Source: Mycobacterium parmense
GTDB lineage: Bacteria > Actinomycetota > Actinomycetes > Mycobacteriales > Mycobacteriaceae
Direction: 5' to 3'
Length of the DNA: 64,000 nucleotides
Assembly: GCF_010730575.1 (NCBI RefSeq)
Contig: NZ_AP022614.1
Span: 2,356,001 to 2,420,000, forward strand
Shown here: positions 45,679 through 54,037 of the stretch, piece by piece
Position numbering within the stretch: the stretch's first letter is position 1
How the letters are laid out: each line of letters begins with the position of its first letter
Translations under genes and position numbers: made by a program
Notes under the pieces: model-generated
What the model was told of the DNA's origin: nothing
Database searches by the model: none
What the model saw: the letters and a program-made list of their open reading frames with translations, nothing else

Positions 45679-47162
45679 GAGGCACATCCAAAGGAGTCGG
45701 CCGGGCCGGCGGGCGGCCCGACAGCGGGTAGGCCAAGGCCGATGCTGCGGGGGCGCCGCCCGGCGGCGTGCGCGTCGCCCGCCCTTGTGCGGCGGTGGGT
45801 CAGCACGCCGCCGTCGGCGATCAGGTGGTGGGGGGCGGCCTGGCTGACGGCCACCGTGACGATGTCGCCGGGGCGTACGCCGTCGTCGGCGCTGAAGTGC
45901 ACCAGCCGGCCGTCGCGCGCCCGCCCGGTCATGCGTTCGGTGCGGGCGTCCTTGCGTCCCTCGCCGCTGGCGACCAGCAATTCGACGGTCTGCCCGACCA
46001 GCGCGCGGTTGCCGTCCAGCGAGATCCGGTCCTGCAGTTCGACAAGCCGCTCGTAACGCTCCTGCACCACCGGTTTGGGCAGCTGGCCGTCGAGTTCGGC
46101 GGCCGGGGTGCCGGGACGCTTGGAGTACTGGAAGGTGAAGGCCGCCGCGAACCGGGCCTGCCGCACCACGTCCAGTGTGGCCGCGAAGTCCTCCTCGGTC
46201 TCGCCGGGGAATCCGACGATCAGGTCGGTGGTGATGGCGGCGTGCGGCATGGCGGCCCGGACGCGGTCGATGATGCCGAGGTAGCGCTCGGCTCGGTAGG
46301 AGCGCCGCATCGCGCGCAGGATCCGGTCGGAGCCCGACTGCAGCGGCATGTGCAGCGCGGGGCACACGTTCGGCGTCTCGGCCATCGCCTCGATGACGTC
46401 GTCGGTGAACTCGGCCGGGTGCGGCGAGGTGAACCGCACCCGCTCCAGGCCGTCGATTTCCCCGCACGAGCGCAGCAGCGCGGCGAACGCACCGCGGTCG
46501 CGGCCCAACGACGGGTCGGCGAAGGACACCCCGTAGGCGTTGACGTTCTGGCCCAGCAGCGTGATCTCGAGCACGCCGTCGTCCACCAGCGAGCGCACCT
46601 CGGCCAGGATGTCGGCCGGGGCGCGGTCGACCTCCTTGCCCCGCAGGGAGGGGACGATGCAGAAGGTACAGCTGTTGTTGCACCCGACCGAGATGGAAAC
46701 CCAGGCGGCGTAGGCGGATTCGCGCGCGGTGGGCAGCGATGACGGGAATTCCTGCAGCGCCTCGGCGATCTCCACCTGCGCGACCCGGTTGTGGCGGGCG
46801 CGGTCGAGCAGCGTGGGCAGCGACCCGATGTTGTGGGTGCCGAAGACGACGTCGACCCACGGCGCCTTGTGCAGCAGCGCGTCGCGGTCCTTCTGAGCCA
46901 GGCATCCGCCGACCGCGATCTGCATGTCGGGGTTGCCGCGCTTGCGGGGAGCAAGATGGCTGAGGTTGCCGTAGAGCTTGTTGTCGGCGTTCTCGCGGAC
47001 GGCGCAGGTGTTGAACACCACCACGTCGGCGTCGGCACCCTCGGCCGCCCGCAGATAGCCGGCCGCCTCCAGCAGCCCCGCCAACCGCTCGGAATCGTGC
47101 ACGTTCATCTGGCAGCCGTAGGTGCGGACCTGGTAGGTCCGCGCTGCAGCCAATGAAGTCAC
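45675..47162 (-). CDS. miaB: tRNA-2-methylthio-N6-dimethylallyladenosine synthase MiaB
   Basis: Radical-SAM enzyme of 495 residues that methylthiolates i6A37 made by MiaA. MTTase domain cysteines C17, C53, C87; radical-SAM cluster C161-x3-C165-x2-C168 (GCNNSCTFC); C-terminal TRAM domain near 375-440, then an Arg/Gly-rich tail. GTG 47162 lies six bases after TACCAT, consistent with a leaderless transcript. It starts 17 bases downstream of the recX stop but has this promoter of its own. Corresponds to Rv2733c. Confidence 0.96.
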   Translation of the reverse strand: MTSLAAARTYQVRTYGCQMNVHDSERLAGLLEAAGYLRAAEGADADVVVFNTCAVRENADNKLYGNLSHLAPRKRGNPDMQIAVGGCLAQKDRDALLHKAPWVDVVFGTHNIGSLPTLLDRARHNRVAQVEIAEALQEFPSSLPTARESAYAAWVSISVGCNNSCTFCIVPSLRGKEVDRAPADILAEVRSLVDDGVLEITLLGQNVNAYGVSFADPSLGRDRGAFAALLRSCGEIDGLERVRFTSPHPAEFTDDVIEAMAETPNVCPALHMPLQSGSDRILRAMRRSYRAERYLGIIDRVRAAMPHAAITTDLIVGFPGETEEDFAATLDVVRQARFAAAFTFQYSKRPGTPAAELDGQLPKPVVQERYERLVELQDRISLDGNRALVGQTVELLVASGEGRKDARTERMTGRARDGRLVHFSADDGVRPGDIVTVAVSQAAPHHLIADGGVLTHRRTRAGDAHAAGRRPRSIGLGLPAVGPPAGPADSFGCAS

Positions 47163-47168
47163 GGGGCC

Positions 47169-47174
47169 ATGGTA
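47169..47174 (-). promoter_or_regulatory. -10 box of leaderless miaB transcript
   Basis: Minus-strand TACCAT precedes GTG 47162 by six bases, within the 16-base space after recX. It would allow miaB to be read independently of recA-recX. Confidence 0.55.
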
Positions 47175-47178
47175 CGGG

Positions 47179-47706
47179 CTACACGCGACGGCGTTCCCGC
47201 TCGGCGGCCAGCTCGGCGAGAACCACGTCGCACGCCAGATGCTGGCTGTACCCCCGTCGCGCCAGCAGTCCGACCAGGCGGCGGCTCAGCCGCGCGTCGT
47301 CGCCGCCGTCGGAGCCGAGGGTCTCCCGGCGCAGCTTGGCCCGGACCAGCTCCTCGGCCCGGTCCCGCTCGGCCCCGGCGTCGATTCCCGCCAGTGCGGC
47401 GGTGATCACGTCGTTGTCGACGCCCCTGGTGTGCAACTCCGCGGCCAGCGCACGCCTGCTCTTGCCGGCCCTGGCCCGCCGCGACCGCACCCATTGCTGA
47501 GCGAAGTCGGCGTCGTCCACCAGGCCGACGGCGGCCAGCCGGTCGAGCACCCGGTCGCTGACGTCCGCGGGGTAGCCGCGCTTGGCCAGCTTGCCCGAAA
47601 GCTCCGCCCGGGTGTGCGACCTCCCGGTGAGCAGGCGCAGGCACAGCGCCCGCGCCTGCTCCTCGCGGGAAGGCTCAGAAGTCGACGGGGGCGGGCAGGA
47701 CGTCAT
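47179..47706 (-). CDS. recX: RecA regulatory protein RecX
   Basis: Helical protein of 175 residues that binds RecA filaments and limits recombinase and coprotease activity. Three tandem three-helix repeats are visible ([50 protein letters not shown]). The ATG lies 32 bases inside the 3' end of recA, so translation is coupled; the M. tuberculosis genes overlap similarly. Corresponds to Rv2736c. Confidence 0.96.
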   Translation of the reverse strand: MTSCPPPSTSEPSREEQARALCLRLLTGRSHTRAELSGKLAKRGYPADVSDRVLDRLAAVGLVDDADFAQQWVRSRRARAGKSRRALAAELHTRGVDNDVITAALAGIDAGAERDRAEELVRAKLRRETLGSDGGDDARLSRRLVGLLARRGYSQHLACDVVLAELAAERERRRV

Positions 47707-48715
47707 CGTCGGTCACAACCGCGCCGATGCCGAGCTTTTCCTTGATCTTCTTTTCGATCTCGTTGGCCACGTCGGCGTTCTCCATCAGGAAGGTGCGGGC
47801 GTTCTCCTTGCCCTGGCCGAGCTGCTCGCCCTCGTAGGTGAACCAGGACCCCGACTTGCGGATGAAGCCCTGCTCCACCCCCATGTCGATCAGCGAGCCC
47901 TCCCGGCTGATGCCCTTGCCGTAGAGGATGTCGAATTCGGCCTGCTTGAAGGGCGGCGACACCTTGTTCTTGACGACCTTGACGCGGGTGCGGTTGCCGA
48001 CCGCGTTGGTGCCGTCCTTGAGCGTCTCGATCCGGCGCACGTCCATGCGCACCGAGGCGTAGAACTTCAAAGCCTTTCCACCGGTGGTGGTTTCGGGGCT
48101 GCCGAACATCACCCCGATCTTCTCGCGGAGCTGGTTGATGAAGATCGCCGTGGTCCCCGAGTTGTTGAGCGCGCCGGTCATCTTGCGCAGCGCCTGGCTC
48201 ATCAGCCGGGCCTGCAGCCCGACGTGACTGTCCCCCATCTCGCCCTCGAGCTCCGCGCGCGGCACCAGGGCCGCCACCGAGTCGATGACCAGGATGTCCA
48301 GCGCGCCGGACCGGATCAGCATGTCGGCGATCTCAAGGGCCTGCTCACCGGTGTCGGGCTGGCTGACCAGCAGGGAGTCGGTGTCGACTCCGAGCTTCTT
48401 GGCGTAGTCGGGGTCCAGGGCGTGCTCGGCGTCGATGAACGCCGCGACCCCGCCGGCGGCCTGCGCGTTGGCCACCGCGTGCAGCGCGACGGTGGTCTTA
48501 CCCGAGGACTCCGGGCCGTAGATCTCCACGACCCGGCCGCGGGGCAGGCCGCCGATGCCCAGTGCCACGTCCAGCGCGATGGATCCGGTCGGGATGACCG
48601 AGATCGGCTGGCGCATCTCGTCGCCGAGGCGCATCACCGAGCCTTTGCCGTAGCTCTTCTCGATCTGGGCCATCGCCAGCTCGAGGGCCTTCTCGCGGTC
48701 GGGGGCTTGCGTCAT
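47675..48715 (-). CDS. recA: Recombinase RecA, intein-free
   Basis: ATP-dependent strand-exchange protein and LexA coprotease, 346 residues. Walker A GPESSGKT at 67-74, Walker B around 140-145 (ILVIDS), loop L2 region [14 protein letters not shown]. The M. tuberculosis RecA intein sits after K251; here the site is uninterrupted (KNKVSPP) and the following residue is V252, not the cysteine needed for splicing. The ATG follows AGGAGAG. Two promoters lie upstream, one SOS-controlled and one RecA-NDp type. recX follows by a 32-base overlap. Confidence 0.99.
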   Translation of the reverse strand: MTQAPDREKALELAMAQIEKSYGKGSVMRLGDEMRQPISVIPTGSIALDVALGIGGLPRGRVVEIYGPESSGKTTVALHAVANAQAAGGVAAFIDAEHALDPDYAKKLGVDTDSLLVSQPDTGEQALEIADMLIRSGALDILVIDSVAALVPRAELEGEMGDSHVGLQARLMSQALRKMTGALNNSGTTAIFINQLREKIGVMFGSPETTTGGKALKFYASVRMDVRRIETLKDGTNAVGNRTRVKVVKNKVSPPFKQAEFDILYGKGISREGSLIDMGVEQGFIRKSGSWFTYEGEQLGQGKENARTFLMENADVANEIEKKIKEKLGIGAVVTDDDVLPAPVDF

Positions 48716-48772
48716 GGTGTCTCTCCTATAGTCGGTGTGTTCTCATGACCGGGTTTCGGTCGGTTGGCCGTG

Positions 48773-48795
48773 ACACTAGAGAGGGCCACCGACAA
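48773..48795 (-). promoter_or_regulatory. recA proximal promoter, RecA-NDp (PafBC-type)
   Basis: Minus strand: TTGTCGGTG (48795-48787), eight bases, TAGTGT (48778-48773). This matches exactly the published mycobacterial consensus TTGTCRGTG-N8-TANNNT for LexA-independent DNA-damage promoters dependent on PafBC. Confidence 0.88.
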
Positions 48796-48818
48796 GTCGA
48801 CATGTCCGAACGCTCACC

Positions 48819-48846
48819 ACAGTAGACGAACACTTGTTCGATTCAA
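48819..48846 (-). promoter_or_regulatory. recA distal promoter with SOS box in the spacer
   Basis: Minus strand: -35 TTGAAT (48846-48841), 16-base spacer, -10 TACTGT (48824-48819). The spacer contains the palindrome CGAACAAGTGTTCG (48827-48840), a match to TCGAAC-N4-GTTCGA lacking only the outermost bases. LexA bound there would cover the promoter. Confidence 0.85.
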
Positions 48847-48866
48847 GCGGACACGCCAGGGACGAC

Positions 48867-49523
48867 ATGAACATCTCCGCGCAGCTGTCCGACGTCTCGT
48901 CCTACGGGGGCTTCTTCGCGCTGACCGTCGGCGGCGACGCGGCGGGGTGGCGCCCGGTCGGCCGGTGCTACGCCGACGGCTGCGCCGACCTGATCGACGC
49001 CACCCTCGCGCGCTACCGCACCACCGAGGCGCGAGTGGGCGCCTCGCTGGTCCAGCTCGGCCACGCCGCCCGGCTCTTCTCGCCCGTCCTCGCGTGCGTG
49101 CTGGCCCACGGCGTCATCCCGGACCTGGGCGGCCTGCAGCGCGCCGACGACGGGACGCAGCTACGGCTGCCCGAGCCCGTCGGGGAGCGCGTCGGCCCGG
49201 ACTCGCCGCTGCCCGAGCTGGTGTACCGGGTCGTCGTGCGCGACCACATGGAGCCGCTCGCGACCGGGCTGAAAGTCAAAGTGGCGCCCGCACTGCTCTA
49301 CGGCAACATCGCGTCGGCGCTCGTCGGCGCGTCGAATGCTCTGCTCTCGGCGCGGCCCGACCTGCGCCGGCCGATCACGAAGCTCACCGCCGGGCTGCTG
49401 GGCACCGGCGGCCTGGCCGGCTCCGGCGTGCTGCGCGAAGACGATCTGGCGTTGCGCAGGCGCAGCTGCTGCCTGTTCTACCGGGTTGCGGACGGAGCCA
49501 CGTGCGCCGACTGCCCGCTCTGA
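48867..49523 (+). CDS. FhuF-like ferric siderophore reductase, [2Fe-2S] protein
   Basis: Predicted cytosolic iron-siderophore reductase, 218 residues. The C-terminus has the FhuF cluster pattern C-C-x10-C-x2-C: C201, C202, C213, C216. The body is Ala/Leu-rich with no membrane segment. FhuF reduces Fe3+ in imported hydroxamate siderophores to release Fe2+. ATG 48867 follows AGGGACG; an in-frame TTG at 48834 would lie inside the SOS box and is rejected. It is divergent from recA with the SOS box between them, so it may share damage control. I recall no such gene here in M. tuberculosis. Confidence 0.87.
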   Translation: MNISAQLSDVSSYGGFFALTVGGDAAGWRPVGRCYADGCADLIDATLARYRTTEARVGASLVQLGHAARLFSPVLACVLAHGVIPDLGGLQRADDGTQLRLPEPVGERVGPDSPLPELVYRVVVRDHMEPLATGLKVKVAPALLYGNIASALVGASNALLSARPDLRRPITKLTAGLLGTGGLAGSGVLREDDLALRRRSCCLFYRVADGATCADCPL

Positions 49524-49536
49524 CGCGAAGGCGGGC

Positions 49537-49743
49537 TCACCACTGATCGCGGGGCACGTCGAAGTCGACGCACAGCGCCCGCCACACGTCGCGGGGGTCG
49601 ACACCATCCTCGATCGCCTGCGCTGCGGTCCGATCGCCGAAGGCCGTCAGCACGTGGTCTACCAGCACCGACGCCCCGTAGGTGGCGCCGAAACGCAGGA
49701 CCACCCGCTCGTTGAACTCCGTTAGCCGCACGCCAGCCAACAT
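49537..49743 (-). CDS. DUF3046 domain-containing protein (Rv2738c-like)
   Basis: Small protein of 68 residues, VRLTEFNERVVLRFG onward, with conserved AIEDGVDPRDVWRALC and FDVPRDQW. It is found beside recA/recX in many Actinobacteria and has no known role. ATG 49743 gives the same length as the M. tuberculosis protein; GTG 49731 is an alternative. It starts 14 bases after the glycosyltransferase stop and is probably co-transcribed with it. It lies convergent with the FhuF-like gene. Confidence 0.85.
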   Translation of the reverse strand: MLAGVRLTEFNERVVLRFGATYGASVLVDHVLTAFGDRTAAQAIEDGVDPRDVWRALCVDFDVPRDQW

Positions 49744-49757
49744 ACCCAGCGGGCCGC

Positions 49758-50924
49758 TCAGCCCGCCAAAGCGAGCGCGTCGTGGCATACCTTCACCGGG
49801 TCGGCGACACCGGAGACGGCGGTGGCGGCCCTTTGCGCGGCCGCCCGGTAGCCCGGGGTCGACAGCACGTCGTTGACCGCGGCCACCAGCGCGTCGGCGG
49901 TCAGCGGGCGGATCAGCCGCCCGCTGCCCTGGCGCACCACCCGGTTGGCCATCTCCCACTGGTCCCCGCCGCCGGGGACCACCACCAGCGGCACCCCCGC
50001 CAGCAGCGTCTTGGCCACCATGCCGTGGCCGCCGCCGCAGACCACCACGTCGGCGTGGGTCAACAGCTCGGCCTGGCTGCCCAGCCCCACCACCGCCCAC
50101 GGCCGCTCGGGCAGGGCCGCGCCGCCCAGCCGCGACACCACCAGCCGCGAGCCCGCCGGCAGCGTGTCTCCCGGCGTCAGACACCCCAGCGCGACCTCGG
50201 CCAGGCCCTCGGTCCCGGTCGACGCCGTCGACGGCGCCACCGCCACGACCGGGCCGGAGCCCGGCGGGATGTCCAGCACCCGCTCGGTCGGTTCGAAGTG
50301 CAGCGGACCGACGACGACGGCCTCCGCCGGCCAGTCCGGGCGCGGGACCTCGAGGGCGGGCAACGTCGCGATCAGCCGCCGCAACGGGCCGGGATCGACT
50401 GCCGGCAAACCGATTTCGGTCCGCACCGCCGCCCGCTGCCGCAGCCCGGCCCGCCAGGACCGGGCCGAGAGCGCGCGCATCGTGGCGTCGCGCAGCCTGC
50501 CGCGGACGCCGGTGCCCGGCGCCAGCCCGCTGCCGATCGGCGGCAGCCCCTTGGACGGCAGGTACAACGGGTGCGGGTTGAGCTCGATCCACGGGATGCC
50601 CAAGAGTTCGGCGGCCATGCCGCCGCCGGCGGTGATGACGTCGGACACCACCAGGTCGGGCGCCAGCGCATGCAGCGCCGGCACGTTGCGCACCGCCATC
50701 CGCGCCGCGCGCCGGTGGATCCGCGCCCCGGCGTCGAGATCCTCGTCGGTGGCCGCCAGACCGTCCAGCTCGACCGCGGCGATTCCGGCCGCGCGGGCGG
50801 CGCCGACCCACTCCTCGCCGGTGAACAGCGTGGGATCGTCGCCCGCTTCGGCGAAGCGCCGGCACAGCGCGATCGCGGGGAAGGAGTGGCCGGGATCGGG
50901 CCCGGCGACCACGGCGACGCGCAT
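49758..50924 (-). CDS. GT1-family glycosyltransferase (Rv2739c-like)
   Basis: GT-B-fold glycosyltransferase of 388 residues of the MGT/UDP-glucuronosyl family. The N-terminal acceptor domain begins VAVVAGPDPGHSFPAIALC; the C-terminal donor-binding domain includes VVVCGGGHGMVAKTLLAGVPLVVVPGGG in two parts and DQWEMANRVV, the pattern that binds nucleotide sugar. Likely modifies a lipid or secondary metabolite with a sugar; substrate unknown. ATG 50924 gives the same length as the M. tuberculosis protein. Divergent from ephG. Confidence 0.9.
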   Translation of the reverse strand: MRVAVVAGPDPGHSFPAIALCRRFAEAGDDPTLFTGEEWVGAARAAGIAAVELDGLAATDEDLDAGARIHRRAARMAVRNVPALHALAPDLVVSDVITAGGGMAAELLGIPWIELNPHPLYLPSKGLPPIGSGLAPGTGVRGRLRDATMRALSARSWRAGLRQRAAVRTEIGLPAVDPGPLRRLIATLPALEVPRPDWPAEAVVVGPLHFEPTERVLDIPPGSGPVVAVAPSTASTGTEGLAEVALGCLTPGDTLPAGSRLVVSRLGGAALPERPWAVVGLGSQAELLTHADVVVCGGGHGMVAKTLLAGVPLVVVPGGGDQWEMANRVVRQGSGRLIRPLTADALVAAVNDVLSTPGYRAAAQRAATAVSGVADPVKVCHDALALAG

Positions 50925-50952
50925 CCGAATCACCCTGCCACACCGGCTCGCC

Positions 50953-50958
50953 TACGCT
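50953..50958 (+). promoter_or_regulatory. -10 box of leaderless ephG transcript
   Basis: TACGCT lies seven bases before ATG 50966, with no ribosome site. The 41-base divergent space with the glycosyltransferase is too short for much else. Confidence 0.55.
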
Positions 50959-50965
50959 GGCACTC

Positions 50966-51397
50966 ATGACCGAGCTGACTGGTACGGCCGTCGCGAACAC
51001 CCGCACGGTCGAGGGTTTCCTGAACGCCCTGCAGAACGCGGACTACGACGCCGCGGACGCCGCGCTGCACGACAACCTCGTCTACGAGAACGTCGGGTTG
51101 CCCACCATTCACGGCCGCGCCCGGGCGATGAAGCTCTTCCGGCGGATGGACGGGCGCGCCGCCTTCGAGGTGAAGATTCACCGCATCGCGGCCGACGGCG
51201 GGGCCGTGCTCACCGAACGCACCGACGCGCTGATCTTCGGCCCGCTGCGGCTGCAGTTCTGGGTGTGCGGCGTGTTCGAGGTGCACGACGGGCGAATCAC
51301 GCTCTGGCGCGACTACTTCGACTTCTTCGACATGGTCAAGGCCACCGTCCGCGGCGTCGCGGCGCTGGCGCTGCCCTCGCTGCGAGCGACGTTCTAG
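50966..51397 (+). CDS. ephG: Limonene-1,2-epoxide hydrolase family enzyme EphG
   Basis: Small epoxide hydrolase, 143 residues, SnoaL/LEH cone fold. The LEH active-site R-T-D appears as R85-T86-D87 (TERTDALIFG) and a further catalytic Asp lies in WRDYFD (D116/D119). In M. tuberculosis the homologue Rv2740 hydrolyses bulky epoxides such as cholesterol epoxide. The ATG is probably leaderless. The DUF5313 gene starts 12 bases after its stop, so the two are likely one transcript. Confidence 0.93.
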   Translation: MTELTGTAVANTRTVEGFLNALQNADYDAADAALHDNLVYENVGLPTIHGRARAMKLFRRMDGRAAFEVKIHRIAADGGAVLTERTDALIFGPLRLQFWVCGVFEVHDGRITLWRDYFDFFDMVKATVRGVAALALPSLRATF

Positions 51398-51409
51398 CGG
51401 GCGACGCCG

Positions 51410-51841
51410 ATGACCGACAAAGCACCCCGCACCCGGCCGAACGCCTTGCAGTTCGTCCGCTACTGCTGCGGCGGCCGGCTGCCCGACTCGATGCGGGACT
51501 GGGTGCGCAACGACCTGGCCGGCAAGGGCGCCACCCGCCGGATGATGATCCGCGTCGCGGTCCCGGCGGTGCTGGTGCTCGCCCCGTTCTGGCTCATCCC
51601 GACCACGCTCGACGTGCACCTGAGCATGACGCTGCCGATCCTCATCCCGTTCGTGTACTTCTCGCACGCCCTGAACAAGGTGTGGCGGCGGCACATGCTG
51701 CAGGTGCACGGCCTCGACCCCGAACTGGCCGACGAGCTCACCCGCAAGCGCGACGCCCACATCCACCAGGCGTACATCGAGCGCTACGGGCCCAGAACCG
51801 ACGGGCCCGACGCGACCCGGCCGCAGAGCCGCGGCGAGTAG
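51410..51841 (+). CDS. DUF5313 membrane protein
   Basis: Protein of 143 residues with two transmembrane helices (IRVAVPAVLVLAPFWLI; LSMTLPILIPFVYFS) between a Cys-containing N-terminus (YCCGGRLPD) and a hydrophilic tail. Conserved in mycobacteria, function unknown. Its TAG stop abuts the stop of pspM on the other strand (TAGCTA). M. tuberculosis has Rv2742c (pspN) at the equivalent position on the opposite strand; here the plus-strand frame looks like the real gene. Confidence 0.82.
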   Translation: MTDKAPRTRPNALQFVRYCCGGRLPDSMRDWVRNDLAGKGATRRMMIRVAVPAVLVLAPFWLIPTTLDVHLSMTLPILIPFVYFSHALNKVWRRHMLQVHGLDPELADELTRKRDAHIHQAYIERYGPRTDGPDATRPQSRGE

Positions 51842-52651
51842 CTATCCGGCGCCGCGCAGCCCGCCCAGCTCGTCGAAGGCCTGCGCCCAACCCGCCAGCC
51901 GGTCGGTGGCTCCGGCCAGCTCCGCCCGGTACCGCTGGGCGGCGGGAGACACCTCACCAGTGGCGGCGGACACCAGATGCGCTGCGGCGGTGACCATTTC
52001 GTTGTACTGGCGGACGCCGGCGCTCAGCGCGGCGGTGAAGGCGTTGATGGTGGGCACCAGATACGACCGCGACGAGTCCGAATGCTGCGCCGCCCGCTCC
52101 ATCGACACCACCTCGGCGGCGGTGGCCGCCATCGCCGCCGAGCTCTTGTTGGCGGCCGCGGTCAGGTCCTTGATCTCGGCGCTCGGCAGCAGGGCGCCCC
52201 GCTCCATCACGCCGAGCAACGAGAAGAATCCCCGCTCGGAAGCCCCCAGCGCGTACATCGCGGGGCGTGCCGCCGACCCGGGCGGCGGCATCCGGCGCCC
52301 GGCGGCGGGCCGGCAGGCCGGCAGCGGCTCCGAGCGCAACCAGCGGTAGCGCAGCAGCAACAGCGTCGCCGGGATGGCCATGACGGCGGCGACCGCGCCG
52401 GTGATCTCCAGCAGCAACGCGAACCAGCCCCAGGCCGCCAGCACCATCGTCACCAGCGCCCAGAACACGCACCCGGCGCTGAAGATCAGCCCCCACCGCA
52501 GCGCCCGGCGGCGGCGGCGCAGCATCCGGGCGCGGGGGTCCGCCGCCGCGCTGATCCTGCGTGCCAGCACCTCGGAGAGGTCGGCGGCGGTGTCGAGCCC
52601 TCGCTGCACCAGCGCGCGCCAGGGGCCGCGCTGCATCGAGTTCACCGCCAT
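51842..52651 (-). CDS. pspM: PspM-like membrane protein (Rv2743c-like)
   Basis: Membrane partner of PspA in the mycobacterial envelope-stress system. 269 residues from ATG 52651, equal in length to Rv2743c. A basic N-terminus ([13 protein letters not shown]), two adjacent transmembrane helices near 60-110 ([23 protein letters not shown]), and a long helical C-terminal domain ([21 protein letters not shown]). As sequenced, the reading frame is open from pspA without a stop because of a frame change at 52719-52722, so a 549-residue fused product is formally encoded. Confidence 0.82.
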   Translation of the reverse strand: MAVNSMQRGPWRALVQRGLDTAADLSEVLARRISAAADPRARMLRRRRRALRWGLIFSAGCVFWALVTMVLAAWGWFALLLEITGAVAAVMAIPATLLLLRYRWLRSEPLPACRPAAGRRMPPPGSAARPAMYALGASERGFFSLLGVMERGALLPSAEIKDLTAAANKSSAAMAATAAEVVSMERAAQHSDSSRSYLVPTINAFTAALSAGVRQYNEMVTAAAHLVSAATGEVSPAAQRYRAELAGATDRLAGWAQAFDELGGLRGAG

Positions 52652-52664
52652 CGATTCCGCCGCG

Positions 52665-53488
52665 TTACTGCCCGAACGGCTTCTCGGCGACGGGTCCTCT
52701 GGTCTCGGCGGGCGTGGCGGGGCCGCTTGCGGGGTGGCGGGCGGGGTCCCGCCGGCCGGCAACGCCTCGCCGCGCATCGAGGCGCGGATCTGCTCCAGCC
52801 GCGAATGACCGGCCATCTGGACGCCGGCCTGTTCGACCTCGAGCATGCGGCCCTGCACGGAACCCTGGGCGAGTTCGGCCGCGCCGATCGCGTTGGCGTA
52901 GCGGCGCTCGATCTTGTCGCGGACCTCGTCGAGGCTGGGCGTGTTGCCGGGTGCGGCGATCTCGCTCATGGACCGCAGCGACGCGCTGACCTGCTCCTGC
53001 ATCTTCGCCTGCTCGAGCTGGCTGAGCAGCTTGGTGCGCTCGGCGATCTTCTGCTGCAGCACCATGGCGTTCTGTTCGACCGCCTTCTTGGCCTGCGCCG
53101 CGGCCTGCAGCGCCTGGTCGTGCAAGGTCTTGAGGTCCTCGACGCCCTGCTCGGCGGTCACCAGCTGGGCCGCGAAGGCCTCGGCGGCGTTGTTGTACTC
53201 GGTGGCCTTGGCGGCGTCCCCCGCCGCGGTGGCCTGGTCGGCCAGCGTCAGCGCCTGACGCACGTTGACCTGCAGCTTCTCGATGTCGGCCAGCTGCCGG
53301 TTGAGGCGCATCTCCAGCTGGCGCTGGTTGCCGATGACCTGCGCGGCCTGCTGGGTGAGCGCCTGATGGGTGCGCTGCGCTTCCTCGATGGCCTGTTGGA
53401 TCTGCACTTTGGGGTCGGCGTGCTCGTCGATCTTCGCGTTGAACAGCGCCATGAGGTACTTCCACGCTTTGACGAACGGATTGGCCAT
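52665..53488 (-). CDS. pspA: PspA/IM30 family phage-shock protein (35-kDa antigen), frame-shifted near 3' end
   Basis: Coiled-coil membrane-remodelling protein that binds stressed membranes and ClgR. ATG 53488 begins [19 protein letters not shown], an amphipathic helix, followed by heptads to about residue 250. The expected C-terminus ([12 protein letters not shown], stop TAA 52665-52667) is in another frame from the body: the change falls at a C-run of four (52719-52722). One extra C would restore a 274-residue protein, close to the 270 of M. tuberculosis. As given, the body reads on into pspM. Sequence error or true frameshift cannot be separated here. Confidence 0.85.
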
Positions 53489-53618
53489 GGGATAGCTCCA
53501 CCTTCGCTTCTCGTGCCGGACGAGCATTCAACGGGCCCGACCGGGCTCTGCGCTCACCCTGTCGCTCAATTTAACGGGTCTGCGGCCATCGCCCCACCCC
53601 TGACGCTCCGATGGGAGG

Positions 53619-53945
53619 TCAGGCCACGGCCAGGGACGCAACCGGCGGGATGACGACCTTGGTGGTGGCGTCGATCGAGCTTCCGGCGGTCTCACCGGCG
53701 AGCCGGCGTTCCTGGCCGGCCATCCGCTCGCCGGCGTCGGTCAGCACCGACGACAGCGGGACGTCCAACGCGTCGCAGATCGCGTTGAGCAGCTCGCTGG
53801 ACGGCTCCTTGCGGCCGCGCTCCACCTCCGACAGATAGCCGAGGCTCACCCGCGCCGAGTCGGAGACCTCGCGCAGCGTCCGGCCCTGCGACGTCCGGGC
53901 GTCGCGCAGCACGTCCCCGATGACCTCGCGCACCAATGGCGGCAT
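53619..53945 (-). CDS. clgR: Transcriptional regulator ClgR
   Basis: Cro/C1-type helix-turn-helix activator of 108 residues that switches on clp protease genes and the psp operon. The HTH is at about 20-60 ([23 protein letters not shown]). The C-terminus ends in small hydrophobic residues (SLAVA), similar to the degron by which ClgR is degraded by ClpP. The ATG follows GGAGGGCAGG. It is first in the operon clgR-pspA-pspM, with 130 bases to pspA. An ECF-type promoter lies upstream. Corresponds to Rv2745c. Confidence 0.93.
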   Translation of the reverse strand: MPPLVREVIGDVLRDARTSQGRTLREVSDSARVSLGYLSEVERGRKEPSSELLNAICDALDVPLSSVLTDAGERMAGQERRLAGETAGSSIDATTKVVIPPVASLAVA

Positions 53946-54003
53946 CCTGCCCTCCTTCGTCGAAGCCCTGCACAGCACACGACCAGCAGGCGCTACCCAC
54001 GTA

Positions 54004-54031
54004 AACGCCGGCGGCCGCCGTGTTGGTTCCC
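54004..54031 (-). promoter_or_regulatory. Probable SigE-type promoter of clgR-psp operon
   Basis: Minus strand GGGAAC (54031-54026) and CGTT (54007-54004) separated by 18 bases, about 60 bases before the clgR ATG. SigE drives clgR in M. tuberculosis. The spacer is a base or two longer than at sigB. Confidence 0.55.
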
Positions 54032-54037
54032 GGGCGA

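Noticed and set aside
42560..45736. 1058-codon open frame on the minus strand through the DUF349 gene
   Set aside because: Only its last 301 codons (from 43462) encode a recognisable membrane protein; the rest is Arg/Gly-rich antisense to the well-supported DUF349 gene.
48716..48866. IdeR box controlling the FhuF-like gene
   Set aside because: No TTAGG...CCTAA-type 19-base palindrome is visible between recA and the FhuF-like gene.
48834..48869. TTG start at 48834 for the FhuF-like protein
   Set aside because: It lies within the SOS palindrome without a ribosome site; ATG 48867 has AGGGACG upstream.
50930..51766. 278-codon minus-strand frame antisense to ephG and DUF5313, near the expected position of M. 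tuberculosis Rv2742c (pspN)
   Set aside because: It overlaps ephG, a certain gene, and is His/Arg-rich. The DUF5313 frame on the plus strand is better supported. A pspN counterpart cannot be confirmed here.
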